Of a stretch of DNA of 64,000 nucleotides, positions 18,068 to 26,659 are shown one piece after another. The stretch covers positions 62,001-126,000 of the forward strand of contig JBBEBG010000036.1 of assembly GCA_040882465.1 (NCBI GenBank), read 5' to 3'. The DNA is from Gemmatimonadota bacterium. Lineage in GTDB: Bacteria > Gemmatimonadota > Gemmatimonadetes > Longimicrobiales > Gaopeijiaceae. The translations under genes were made by a program, and so were the position numbers. Under the pieces are notes generated by a model, which was not told the DNA's origin, ran no database searches, and worked only from the letters and a program-made list of their open reading frames with translations. How positions within the stretch are numbered: position 1 is the stretch's first letter; each line of letters starts with the position of its first letter.

Positions 18068-18568
18068 ATGTTTCAGTTGAAATCCCTGACCCGTGAGGGG
18101 ATCGCGCCGGCCCTCCGGAAGGTCGACCGGTACCGCCTCCTGAATGAGCCATGGAGGGCGGAGAGCATCTGCCGGGACGTGCTCGAGATCGACCCCGAGA
18201 ACCAGGAGGCACTGATCGCACTCCTCCTCTCCCTCACCGACCAGTTCCGGGAACGCGGCACCGCCGCGGCCCAGAACGCGAGAGCGCTCGTGGCCCGGAT
18301 CGCGGGCGAATACCAGCAGGCGTACTTCTCCGGGATCATCTGTGAGCGTGAAGGAACCGCGATCCTCGGACGGGACTCCTATGGCACGGGCCCGGTCGCC
18401 TACCACTGGCTCTCGGAAGCGATGCGTTGGTACGAGAAAGCCGAGGCGGTACGTCCGGCCGGGGACGATGATGCGATTCTGCGTTGGAACGCCTGCGCCC
18501 GGCTCATCGCGATGAACCCCCATGTCCGAGCCGTCGAGGAGCAGGCGCAGGAGATACAGTTGGAGTGA
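18068..18568 (+). CDS. TPR-like hypothetical protein, fourth gene of sdh operon
   Basis: 166 residues from the ATG at 18068, just after GGAGGAAGC, a good ribosome-binding site. Helical repeats (RAESICRDVLEIDPENQEAL and SEAMRWYEKAEAVRPAGDDD) look like degenerate tetratricopeptide units. It has no signal peptide or membrane segment. It lies 29 bp after sdhB on the same strand, so it is probably co-transcribed. A role in complex assembly is possible but unsupported beyond position. Confidence 0.75.
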   Translation: MFQLKSLTREGIAPALRKVDRYRLLNEPWRAESICRDVLEIDPENQEALIALLLSLTDQFRERGTAAAQNARALVARIAGEYQQAYFSGIICEREGTAILGRDSYGTGPVAYHWLSEAMRWYEKAEAVRPAGDDDAILRWNACARLIAMNPHVRAVEEQAQEIQLE

Positions 18569-18578
18569 GGGCGATTCC

Positions 18579-19570
18579 TCAGGTCATCTCCGGTTGATCC
18601 GCCACGCTCGGAATCCAGACGAGCGCCACTTCGCGGATGGAGATGTCGGACTTCTCGAGTCCCTCGGGAAGGCGTTCCACCTTCCGGGCCTTCGCGTCTG
18701 CCTCGCCGACGATCCGGTTCAGCTCGTCGGCGAGTTGGTCCTCGAGCTCTTCGATCTCCGCTTCCTTGCTCCCCGCCCGTTCCGCCGCGGTCTTCAGTCG
18801 CTCACCCGTTCGCACTGTCACGGAGCGCCGCGAAGCAAATCCTCCGAGCGAGCCCGCGCTCGCGCGCCCCCCGAAGAAGACGGAGAGGAGCTTTCCGGCC
18901 CCGGCCATGAGCTCCTGCTGCTTCCTCGCGCCGACATCCACCTCCAGCTCGCGTGCCCGACGCTCCGCGGTCGCGAGGGCGTCCTGCACGCGGCCGATTT
19001 TCGTTGCATGGCGGCCTCTGAGCTTCGCCGCCTCTCCGTTCGCCCACTCCTTCGCCGCACGTTCGCGGCGCATCGTGAAATCTGCCTCGCTCTCCCCGAC
19101 CCGCGAGTAGAGCTTCAGCTCGGGGGTTCTTGAAGATCTCGATCGTCCTCTCCCGAAAGAGGTGCTCCTTCAGATCGGAGCCCAGCGTGCGAAAGTACGC
19201 CGCGTCCTTGATCGGGGCGGCGGGAATGGCGTAGCGCGCCCCTCGCCAGCTCTCCGATCTCGATTCCTTCGCGCCGCGCTTCGGCGGGATCCACCCAGGG
19301 CTCGAAGCCCTCGGTGCGGAGCTCCGGGAAGGCGAGGAGCAGATTCCCCATGTCCCCTTTGGGGTCCAGAACGAGGACTGGGATACCGCTCAGGATGGCC
19401 TCCTCGAGGAGGACGATCCCGAGCCCGGTCTTTCCCGACCCCGTCATCGCCGTGATGACGCCGTGGGTCGTGAGGTCGCGAGCCGGATGCAGGACGGGCG
19501 GCCCGGACCGCGCTCCCGAGGCCGGATCGATCAGCCCCCCCAGGTAGAACTTCCCTCGCTCCACGTCCAT
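18579..19570 (-). pseudogene. degraded HerA-type ATP-binding protein
   Basis: Remnant of a large (normally about 800-residue) HerA/FtsK-superfamily ATPase. The N-terminal segment starts at 19570, MDVERGKFYLGG, with intact Walker A AMTGSGKT and VLVLDPKGDMGN. At about 19236-19245 it jumps, out of frame, to a C-terminal segment (RYAIPAAPIKDAAYFRTLG). A second frameshift in a run of C (19122-19126) then leads into ELKLYSRVGESEADF and the coiled-coil tail ending at 18579. The central several hundred residues are missing. Three reading frames are needed to read what survives, so it is non-functional as an ATPase. Confidence 0.8.
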
Positions 19571-19731
19571 CCGGCCCCCGCCGCTCAGGACCGCTCTTGC
19601 GAAACCGATGGGTCCGGTCTCGAATGGGAAGGTCCCTTTCCCGCGGAACAAGCGCCCGAAGAAACTACTTGCCAGAGCCAGAGAGGGTAGTGCCAAACGC
19701 CGCACTCTCCGACTCCGATGAGGATCACCCC

Positions 19732-20577
19732 ATGCCCCGACCTCTGGCCCACGCTACGCGTCTCTTCTCCTTTCTGTCCTTTCTTGCGCTCGCGTCGAGT
19801 CTCTCCGCGCAGGATGAGCCCCCCCTCGGCTTTGGAAATGTGGCCGAGGTCACCTACGTCATGACGAATGGCAACGCGACCTCGAGTACCCTCGGAATCA
19901 AGAATACCGCGACCCATCACTGGACGAGGAGCTCCTTTCAACTCGCGGTGGGCGCGGTCCGGGCCGAGTCCGGGATCACGACACGGGTGGCCACCGGGAC
20001 CTCGGAGGACTTCACGATCACCGAAGAGACGGTGACCGAAAAGACGGCCGAGAGCTACTTTGCGAAGGCGCGATACGACCGGATGCTGGGGGATGCGGCC
20101 TTTCTCTTCGGAGGTGCCGGGTGGGATCGGAACACCTTTGCGGGAATCCAGAACCGGTACGCGATGGTGGCGGGCGGCGGGCGGACCTGGTTCGAGGACG
20201 ACGCGCGCCGGCTGAAAACCGATCTGGGCGCCACGTACACGATCCAGGAGGACGTCGTGGAAGTCCCCGGCGCGGAGGACACTTTTCTAGGGGCCCGCGC
20301 CACGCTGGACTATGTCCGCACGCTTACGGAGACGACCTCCTACACGAGCCTCCTCGTCGTGGACGAAAATTTCGAGGACACCGGGGATCTCCGCGCCGAC
20401 TGGACCAATTCCATCTCGGTCACGATGTCCGAGAGGTTGGCCCTCAAGGCGAGTTACCAGCTCCTCTTCGACAACCTCCCCGCGGTCACCTCCGTGCCCC
20501 TCGGAGAAGGTTCGGTCCAGGTCCCGCTCGAGAAGGTGGACGGCGCCCTCAGCATCGCGGTCGTCGTGGACTTCTGA
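19732..20577 (+). CDS. DUF481-like outer-membrane beta-barrel protein
   Basis: 281 residues with a signal peptide ending SLSAQ (about residue 25). The mature part alternates polar and aromatic residues in short strands (FAKARYDRMLGDAAFLFGGA, LKASYQLLFDN) and ends in VVVDF, the terminal-Phe pattern of outer-membrane barrels, as in DUF481/YdiY-like proteins. Function unknown. The last 110 coding bases plus 3 bp (20468-20580) are duplicated exactly at 22008-22120, with a toxin-antitoxin cassette in between. Confidence 0.8.
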   Translation: MPRPLAHATRLFSFLSFLALASSLSAQDEPPLGFGNVAEVTYVMTNGNATSSTLGIKNTATHHWTRSSFQLAVGAVRAESGITTRVATGTSEDFTITEETVTEKTAESYFAKARYDRMLGDAAFLFGGAGWDRNTFAGIQNRYAMVAGGGRTWFEDDARRLKTDLGATYTIQEDVVEVPGAEDTFLGARATLDYVRTLTETTSYTSLLVVDENFEDTGDLRADWTNSISVTMSERLALKASYQLLFDNLPAVTSVPLGEGSVQVPLEKVDGALSIAVVVDF

Positions 20578-20580
20578 GGC
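20468..20580. repeat. 113-bp direct repeat, left copy (3' end of DUF481-like gene)
   Basis: Identical base for base to 22008-22120, in the same orientation, with an offset of 1,540 bp. This copy is the in-frame end of the intact gene including its stop codon. Flanks differ on both sides: the bases before 20468 match only the gene, and those after 20580 differ from those after 22120. This is what a 3'-end-targeted insertion or a recombinational duplication would leave. Confidence 0.95.
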
Positions 20581-20614
20581 AGCGGCGCATCGGCGGCCGA
20601 TGATCCCGGACGGA

Positions 20615-21043
20615 TCAGTCGGATTTCTTCGCCGGCCGCGGCGCCCGTTTCCTCACGGCCTTCCCGGGCCGGCGAGAGATCGGAACCTCCTGGATCAGGA
20701 CCTCCGCGCGCAGGTCCAACCCCTTGGAAAGCCTGCGAATCATTGGAAGCGTGAGCGCCCGCTTGCGGGAGAGCACCTCCGAGACGCGGCCTCGGGAACC
20801 GATCATCGGCTCCAGGTCACGTTGCCGGAGGTTTTTCTGCTCCATACGGACTCGAATGGCTTCGATGGGATCCGGGGTTTCGATCGGCCAGTGGCGTGCT
20901 TCGTACGCTTCGATCAGCGTCACGAACACATCCAGGCGATCGCCTTCCGACGAGCCGGGGACCGCATCCATCAGAGAATCGACCTCCGCCAGAGCGGCGG
21001 CGTAGTCGTCCTCGGTGCGGATCGGCCGAACGTTGATTTCCAT
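20615..21043 (-). CDS. higA: HigA-family antitoxin
   Basis: 142 residues. The N-terminal half is acidic and helical. The second half carries an XRE-type helix-turn-helix (RMEQKNLRQRDLEPMIGSRG then VSEVLSRKRALTLPMIRRL), as in HigA antitoxins, which neutralise HigB and repress the operon. The C-terminus is a Lys/Arg tail. Its ATG shares one base with the higB stop (TGATG on the minus strand), so toxin comes first and antitoxin second, the usual higBA order. Confidence 0.88.
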   Translation of the reverse strand: MEINVRPIRTEDDYAAALAEVDSLMDAVPGSSEGDRLDVFVTLIEAYEARHWPIETPDPIEAIRVRMEQKNLRQRDLEPMIGSRGRVSEVLSRKRALTLPMIRRLSKGLDLRAEVLIQEVPISRRPGKAVRKRAPRPAKKSD

Positions 21044-21345
21044 CAGATCGTCTCCGCGTTAATGGCATCGTATTCCGCGTGAGTCCCCACGAAACGGATG
21101 TAAACGATACGATACGGGTAGTTGATGCGAGCCACGAGCCGAAATTTGTTACCCGCGATGTTGAAGACCACTCGGCCCTTCTTCAGGATGCTTGCATCTC
21201 CATAAGTCGCCTTCACGTCCGCGGGAGTCGACCAGTCCGCCCCCTCCACGGTGGCATGCCAAACCTGAAGCGGCGCTTTTGCTTGGGCGCCGCGCGCATG
21301 CGATTCCCAGAACTGGCGCAGGGTGCGCTTGGCGATGAGCCGCAT
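21043..21345 (-). CDS. higB: HigB-family mRNA interferase toxin
   Basis: 100 residues from the ATG at 21345, MRLIAKRTLRQFWESH, the usual HigB start. The RelE-like core is present: VWHATVEGADWSTPADVK, GRVVFNIAGNKFRLVARINY and RIVYIRFVGTHAEYDAIN. HigB enzymes cleave ribosome-bound mRNA. A longer frame to 21429 is rejected because the promoter and operator lie directly before 21345. Confidence 0.88.
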   Translation of the reverse strand: MRLIAKRTLRQFWESHARGAQAKAPLQVWHATVEGADWSTPADVKATYGDASILKKGRVVFNIAGNKFRLVARINYPYRIVYIRFVGTHAEYDAINAETI

Positions 21346-21350
21346 GAGGA

Positions 21351-21380
21351 AGTATAAAGTTGCTCCCGCTATGGGAGCAA
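21351..21380 (-). promoter_or_regulatory. higBA promoter with overlapping palindromic operator
   Basis: On the minus strand TTGCTC (21380-21375) and TATACT (21356-21351) form a sigma-70-like pair with an 18-bp spacer. An inverted repeat TTGCTCCC-5 bp-GGGAGCAA (21360-21380 with its edges) covers the -35 and spacer, a fitting HigA operator. Only 5 bp separate TATACT from the higB ATG, so the expected transcription start falls on or next to the start codon, implying a leaderless message. Confidence 0.65.
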
Positions 21381-21739
21381 GCTGCGGGGTAAGACGCGCG
21401 CGGCTCCCCGATCCAAGGACCGTAGTCATCCAGGTGCGTGCGATACCTGCGGCGTGAATTGCCGGTCAATGGTCGGAAAGAGTAACCCACCGCACCCTAT
21501 GGCCGTGATAGAAGGCTAGGAATTCCCAACCGCCTGCGAACGAGAAAGCCGAGGTAGGACGCGGAGTTGGGGAGAGCAACGATTCCGAAAGCGGGAGCGG
21601 TGGGGAGAGGCTGGGCAGATGAAGGGGCTGGCCGCGGCGACAGAACGGGGTCGTCGGTGGCCCCATGTGAGAATGAGCCGGGCGGATGGGAGGAGGGGCG
21701 CGGGTGGGCGAACGCGGGGCGGACGTCCGAGGGGAGAGG

Positions 21740-22000
21740 TCAGGCCTCCCAGGCGTCGGGCGCGGAGTGGTCGAAGTCCGGCTCGGGCAGGGGCTCGGGA
21801 TCGGACGGGTCGAAGGCGGGCGTCTGATCGAAGTCGAGCTCGGCCTGCGGAGGAGCGCGAGGTAGAGGAGCGGAGCGTCGGGTGAGGCGAGAGAGGTGAT
21901 TCCCTCGGGAGCATGGACGCGCTTGAGGTTCGGATCGAGGGAGACGACCGGGCCGGGCTCGAGCGGCTCGTCCTGGCCACGCACGCGCTCCCCCGCAGGC
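21740..22000 (-). pseudogene. frameshifted 3' remnant of an unrecognised gene
   Basis: On the minus strand a coding-like stretch reads GPVVSLDPNLKRVHAPEGI and SLASPDAPLLYLALLR. After a frameshift near 21843-21852 it reads an acidic tail (FDQTPAFDPSDPEPLPEPDF) that ends in DAWEA and a stop at 21740. It has no start and abuts the right 113-bp repeat. It looks like the C-terminal end of a protein carried in with the cassette. I do not recognise the family. From 21430 to 21739 I see no gene, only purine-skewed sequence. Confidence 0.45.
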
Positions 22001-22007
22001 CGAACTC

Positions 22008-22120
22008 TCGACAACCTCCCCGCGGTCACCTCCGTGCCCCTCGGAGAAGGTTCGGTCCAGGTCCCGCTCGAGAAGGTGGACGGCGCCCTCAGCATCGCGG
22101 TCGTCGTGGACTTCTGAGGC
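22008..22120. repeat. 113-bp direct repeat, right copy
   Basis: Exact copy of 20468-20580, including the DUF481-like stop codon, but with no upstream gene body: it is preceded by the unrelated remnant. It is followed 25 bp later by the convergent end of the M61 peptidase gene. Removing one repeat unit (1,540 bp) would put that peptidase end right behind the barrel gene, which was presumably the ancestral arrangement. Confidence 0.95.
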
Positions 22121-22144
22121 GGCGCGCCCCGACCCGGCCGCCCG

Positions 22145-24049
22145 TCACCCTCCGAGCCAGGCGTCCCGGAGCGCTCTCTGGGCGGGCGTCGCGTCGGGAT
22201 CTTCCTCGATGCTGCTCCGGACGATGACCGGAGTCCCCATCGTTCCCCGGAGCACGACCTCCTCCTCGTCGCGGAGGACGACGATCTCGACCGGCGCCTC
22301 CGGACTCCACTGGAAGGAGGCCTGAACCACCGGCCCGAAGGTCTCTAGAGTGAAGGGCTGTCCGTTCACGCTCCGGACCACGTCGCCGGCCTGCGCCCCA
22401 ATCGCCCGCAGAGTCGAGTTGAGCTGCATCTCGCGGAAGAAGATCTCGCCCGTTCCCGGATTCGCATCGATGAAGGGGATCTGCTGGTCCAGGAAAAAGA
22501 GAGTGACGGGGAGCTCCGTCTCGACGACCTCGATTCCGGCGTCGTCGAGGCAGTCGGCGTAACCGATGGGGGTGCTTCCGGCCACATGCGTTTGGAGAAA
22601 GGCCCCGAATGGGGGATAGGTCATCTCCGTCAGCTCGGCGATCAGCGCGTCGTCCTCGAAGGCCCGTTCGATTCCGTACCGCGCCGAAAGCTCCTTCATG
22701 ACCGAGAGCATGCTGCGCTCTCCTCCACTTTCGGCGCGGAGGATGAGGTCGAGGCACATCCCGATCAGCGCCCCTTTCTGATAGACGTTCCCATAGTTTT
22801 CGGCATAGGGCGACTCGATGACGTTTTCGCTCATCATCGTAAAGCTCATGGCGTCGTCGTAACCGGCGGCGTATTCGATTTTTTCGCCCAACTTCTCGTA
22901 GAAGTCCTCCCTCGACTCGAGCCCCTCGTACACCTGGAAGTGGCTCGCGAAGTACTCCGTGATTCCTTCGTACATCCAGAGGTGCTTCGAAAAGGTGGGC
23001 GCGTTGTAGTCGAAGTCGTGGACGTCCTCCGAGTGTACGGTGAGCGGTGCGATGATGTGGAAGAACTCATGCGAGATGATGTCCACCATCGCATCCGTCA
23101 TGTCGGCGTCCGGAAGGTACTCCGGGAGGACCGTCACCGTGGATGTGTGGTGCTCCAGCGCCCCGAAACCCGTGGGAGCCTCGTTGTCTTCTCCGGCGAG
23201 GAAAAGGTAGATGTCGTAGCGGTCGGTCGTCTCGAAGTCGCCGAGGTAGGCGCTCTGCGCCGCCATCATCGCGGCGATGTCGTCCTGGAGACCCGCGGCG
23301 GAGTGCGCCCCGGTGGGCGAATAGACGCTCAGGGTGATTCTGATATCGCCCACAGGGAAGACGACCGTGTCAATCTCTCCATACATCATCGGATTATCGG
23401 TCACGTCGAAATACCGCCCGGCCCGGTAGACGTCCGTGAAGGTCCCACCCGTCGCGCTCGTATCCGAGGCCGCGACCGGAAGCGCCGAGGAGCGCTCGAG
23501 GCGAGTCGGTGCGGTCACGCGGATCTCGTAGCTGCGTTCCGTGAGCCCTTCGAAGTATCCCACGAAGCCGTGAAGATTGAGGACGAAGACATCGGGGGCG
23601 ATGTTGGTCCCCGAGGGAGAGAAAGGCGCTTCCTCCCCCGCCCTCTCCCGGTCGAAGGTGTCGTTTACGTAATAAGTCAGGCGATCGAGTCTCCGGGCGT
23701 TGCCGATCCGCCAGGTATTCGTGTCCACCCGCTCGACGGCCATCGGAGCGCCGGCCCCGTCGAAGGCGGCCAGCTCTTCGACGTAGCTTCCGAAGTCGCT
23801 CACCGCATAGGTCCCCTGCACCACGCGCGGAAGGCGGAAGAGGACCTCGTCCTGGTCGAGCTCGACCGGATTCAGCTCGACGAGGAGCCGGTCGTTCGAG
23901 ATCGCGGCGAGGTCGAGAACCGCCGTGATGAAGGCCCCGCCGGACGGCGCCGCCCCCGGTGAAGGGGAGGTCCCCCCCGGAGCCGTGGCGGCGGACGCAC
24001 ACGCGGAAAGGAGAGCCAAAAGCACCAGGACGGGCGAAAGCCTATTCAT
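22145..24049 (-). CDS. M61-family peptidase with PDZ domain, lipoprotein
   Basis: 634 residues. The N-terminus has a lipobox (LLSAC) for anchoring, followed by the beta-rich M61 N-domain. The zinc motif HEFFH is near residue 326, with a downstream Glu in ITEYFASHF. A C-terminal PDZ domain (residues about 530-600) includes GAQAGDVVRSVNGQPF. M61 enzymes are glycyl aminopeptidase-like, periplasmic or exported in Gram-negatives. Transcribed toward the HigBA insertion. Confidence 0.9.
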   Translation of the reverse strand: MNRLSPVLVLLALLSACASAATAPGGTSPSPGAAPSGGAFITAVLDLAAISNDRLLVELNPVELDQDEVLFRLPRVVQGTYAVSDFGSYVEELAAFDGAGAPMAVERVDTNTWRIGNARRLDRLTYYVNDTFDRERAGEEAPFSPSGTNIAPDVFVLNLHGFVGYFEGLTERSYEIRVTAPTRLERSSALPVAASDTSATGGTFTDVYRAGRYFDVTDNPMMYGEIDTVVFPVGDIRITLSVYSPTGAHSAAGLQDDIAAMMAAQSAYLGDFETTDRYDIYLFLAGEDNEAPTGFGALEHHTSTVTVLPEYLPDADMTDAMVDIISHEFFHIIAPLTVHSEDVHDFDYNAPTFSKHLWMYEGITEYFASHFQVYEGLESREDFYEKLGEKIEYAAGYDDAMSFTMMSENVIESPYAENYGNVYQKGALIGMCLDLILRAESGGERSMLSVMKELSARYGIERAFEDDALIAELTEMTYPPFGAFLQTHVAGSTPIGYADCLDDAGIEVVETELPVTLFFLDQQIPFIDANPGTGEIFFREMQLNSTLRAIGAQAGDVVRSVNGQPFTLETFGPVVQASFQWSPEAPVEIVVLRDEEEVVLRGTMGTPVIVRSSIEEDPDATPAQRALRDAWLGG

Positions 24050-24218
24050 CGGGGAGCCACCATGGGGTTTGGGGCGGACATTCAGGACCCGCGTGATACC
24101 ACGAAAGGATGGGAAGGATTCGCCGGAGCCGATTTCGATTGACTTGCCCGGCGCGGCCGCGCAAGATCGCTTTGGGTCCTCTCTTCCCGGATCTCCTCAA
24201 ATTCCCGGAGGTTGCTCC

Positions 24219-26558
24219 ATGTACACGCTCCGCGGGCTTCGCTCCCTCTTCCGCGCCTTCGTCCCAACGCTCCTCGCGGCCGGGTGCGCCCTTCCCGCCG
24301 ACAATGCCGCGCCTCCCGCCACCGTCGAGGAGCTGGCGGAGAGGGCGCTCGCCCAGATCGAAGGCGACCTGGAGCTGCCCGGCCTTCGGGAGCCCGTCGC
24401 AGTCATTCGGGACGAATGGGGGATCCCGCACATCTTCGCCCGGAATACGGAAGATCTCTTTTTCGCCCAGGGCTTCGTGACAGCGCAGGACCGGCTCTGG
24501 CAAATGGAGATGTGGCGCCGTTGGCACGAGGGGCGCCTCGCCGAAGTTTTCGGCCCGGAGGCCTTCGAATACGACGCCCGGACCCGGCTCATGATGTTCC
24601 GGGGGCCGTGGGACGAAGCGGAGTGGACGAGCTACCACCCCGAGGGCGAACGGATCTTCGCCGCCTTCGCCGCGGGAGTGAACGCCTTCATCGAGCAGAA
24701 TGCGAACAATCTCCCGGTCGAGTTTCAGCTCACCGGGATCCGCCCCGATCCCTGGACCGCGCAGGCCGTCGTCCTTCGATGGGCCCAGATCGCGCTTTCG
24801 AGCGTCCGGGGCCACGCCATCAGCGAAATCCAGCTCGCGATGAATGTGGCGCGCCTCGGCGTGGAGGAAGCGAATCGCCGGGCGACGCCGGATCCATGGG
24901 ACGACCTCGTCGTTCCGGAAGGACTCGACCTGACCCTGATCACCCAGGAGGTGCTGGACGCCGCGCGGGCGGGCGACGGAGATCCCTTCTCGGGAGACAA
25001 TCTTCCCCCGCTCGAGATCGTCGAGGCGTACCGCCCCCTCCTCTCCGAGCTCCAGACCGCTTCCGTCGCAAGCCCCTGGGATCCGGCCGACGCGGGAAGC
25101 AACAACTGGGTGGTGAGCGGCTCTCGCACGCCGAGCGGCATTCCGATCCTCTCGAACGACCCTCACCGGCGCGTCGAGATGCCCGCCCTCCGATACATGG
25201 TGCACCTGAACGCTCCGGGATGGAACGTGATCGGCGGCGGCGAGCCGCCTTTCGTCGGCGTGGACGCCGGCAACAACGAGCGCATGGCGTGGGGGTTCAC
25301 CTTCGCGGGCACCGACATGGTGGACCTCTACGTGGAAGAAGTGCACCCCGAGGATCCGACTCTGGTGCGCTGGCAGGACGGATGGGAGCCGCTCCGGATC
25401 ATCGAGGAAGAGATCCTGGTCAAGGGGGAGGCGCCGCGCGCGGTCACCCTCAAGTTCAGCCGCCACGGGCCGGTCTTTTACGAGGATTCCGCGAACCGTC
25501 TCGCGTACGCCGTGCGGTCCGTGAATCAGGAGCCGGGAACGGCCCCCTACCTGGGAAGCTTCAAGCTAGCGCAGGCGAACAGCTGCGCTGACTTCTTCGA
25601 CCGGGCGATGTTCTGGAAGGTCCCGACGCACAACCTGATCTGCGGGGACGCGGACGGAAACATCGCCCTCCAGATCACGGGACTCACGCCGGACCGCGCG
25701 GGGTGGAATGGGCGCCTTCCCGTGCCCGGAAACGGTGCCTACGAGTGGCGGGGCTTCCGAAGCGACCTTCCGCGAGAGCTCAATCCGGAAAGAGGATACA
25801 TCGCCACCGCGAACAACAACACGCACCCCCCGGGGTACATGGGGCGCCCGGTCTTTTACCATTCCACGGCCGGCGTCGAGACCTCGCGGATCGCCCGCCT
25901 CCACCAGATCCTCGGATCGGGAGCGATCCTTTCGGTCGAAGACCACATGCGGATCCAGCACGACGCCTATTCGCTCCGCGCCGAGGGTGACCACTCCCTC
26001 TTCCTCGGATGGACCGCGACCGATCCCGAAGCGGAGCGTGCGCGCGCGATGATCGCCGAGTGGGATCGCACTCTCGGACGCGAGAGCACCGCGGCCGCGA
26101 TCTATGTGCGATGGACGAATGCAGCCGACGAGGACGAAATCCATGGGGCAGCGCCCGCCGGCCGGCCGGCCCTCATGGAGGCCGCCCTCGTTGCCGCGCT
26201 CGACCGGCTGAAGGGAGACTGGGGGACGGACTGGAACGAGTGGCGCTACGGCCGCATCCAGACGACCTCGCTCACGCACACGTTCGTGCCGGCCTTTGAC
26301 TTGCCGCCCGTGGAGCGACCGGGGGCCTTCGGTACCGTGAACGCGGACGGGGCGAACTTCCGCCGCATCGTGGACCTCTCGAACCTGGACAACTCAGTCT
26401 GGACAAACGCCCCGGGCCAGTCGGGGCAACCGGGAAGCCCCTTTTACGGGAACCTGCGGGAGAGCCTTGGAAATGGAGAGTACGCGCCCCTCCTCTTCAC
26501 CCGGGGCGGGATCGAAGAACGTGCCGCGCACAGGCTGACTCTTCGACCGGCGCCTTGA
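24219..26558 (+). CDS. penicillin acylase family (S45) hydrolase, lipoprotein
   Basis: 779 residues with signal and lipobox (LLAAGC). The acylase alpha region (DEWGIPHIFARNTEDLFFAQ, GFVTAQDRLWQMEMWRRW) is followed by the autoprocessing site at Gly-Ser294 (AGSNNWVVSGSR), whose Ser becomes the beta-chain N-terminal nucleophile. SNDPH and RYMVHL after it are typical. Natural substrates are N-acyl compounds such as acyl-homoserine lactones or lipopeptides. Which one is used here cannot be read from the sequence. The ATG at 24219 is chosen because the signal peptide begins there. Confidence 0.92.
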   Translation: MYTLRGLRSLFRAFVPTLLAAGCALPADNAAPPATVEELAERALAQIEGDLELPGLREPVAVIRDEWGIPHIFARNTEDLFFAQGFVTAQDRLWQMEMWRRWHEGRLAEVFGPEAFEYDARTRLMMFRGPWDEAEWTSYHPEGERIFAAFAAGVNAFIEQNANNLPVEFQLTGIRPDPWTAQAVVLRWAQIALSSVRGHAISEIQLAMNVARLGVEEANRRATPDPWDDLVVPEGLDLTLITQEVLDAARAGDGDPFSGDNLPPLEIVEAYRPLLSELQTASVASPWDPADAGSNNWVVSGSRTPSGIPILSNDPHRRVEMPALRYMVHLNAPGWNVIGGGEPPFVGVDAGNNERMAWGFTFAGTDMVDLYVEEVHPEDPTLVRWQDGWEPLRIIEEEILVKGEAPRAVTLKFSRHGPVFYEDSANRLAYAVRSVNQEPGTAPYLGSFKLAQANSCADFFDRAMFWKVPTHNLICGDADGNIALQITGLTPDRAGWNGRLPVPGNGAYEWRGFRSDLPRELNPERGYIATANNNTHPPGYMGRPVFYHSTAGVETSRIARLHQILGSGAILSVEDHMRIQHDAYSLRAEGDHSLFLGWTATDPEAERARAMIAEWDRTLGRESTAAAIYVRWTNAADEDEIHGAAPAGRPALMEAALVAALDRLKGDWGTDWNEWRYGRIQTTSLTHTFVPAFDLPPVERPGAFGTVNADGANFRRIVDLSNLDNSVWTNAPGQSGQPGSPFYGNLRESLGNGEYAPLLFTRGGIEERAAHRLTLRPAP

Positions 26559-26659
26559 ATCGCCGACTTCCGCATCCGGCACCCAAGGCGTACCATGATG
26601 GACGCGCGAGTCCCCCGGTCGTGCCGTGTGCCGGCGGCGCGGAGGCACGCAGACGTTTG

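Noticed and set aside
21430-21739. Arg/Pro-rich open frames in the HigBA cassette
   Set aside because: Composition follows from purine/pyrimidine strand skew, without starts, ribosome-binding sites or motif-like content.
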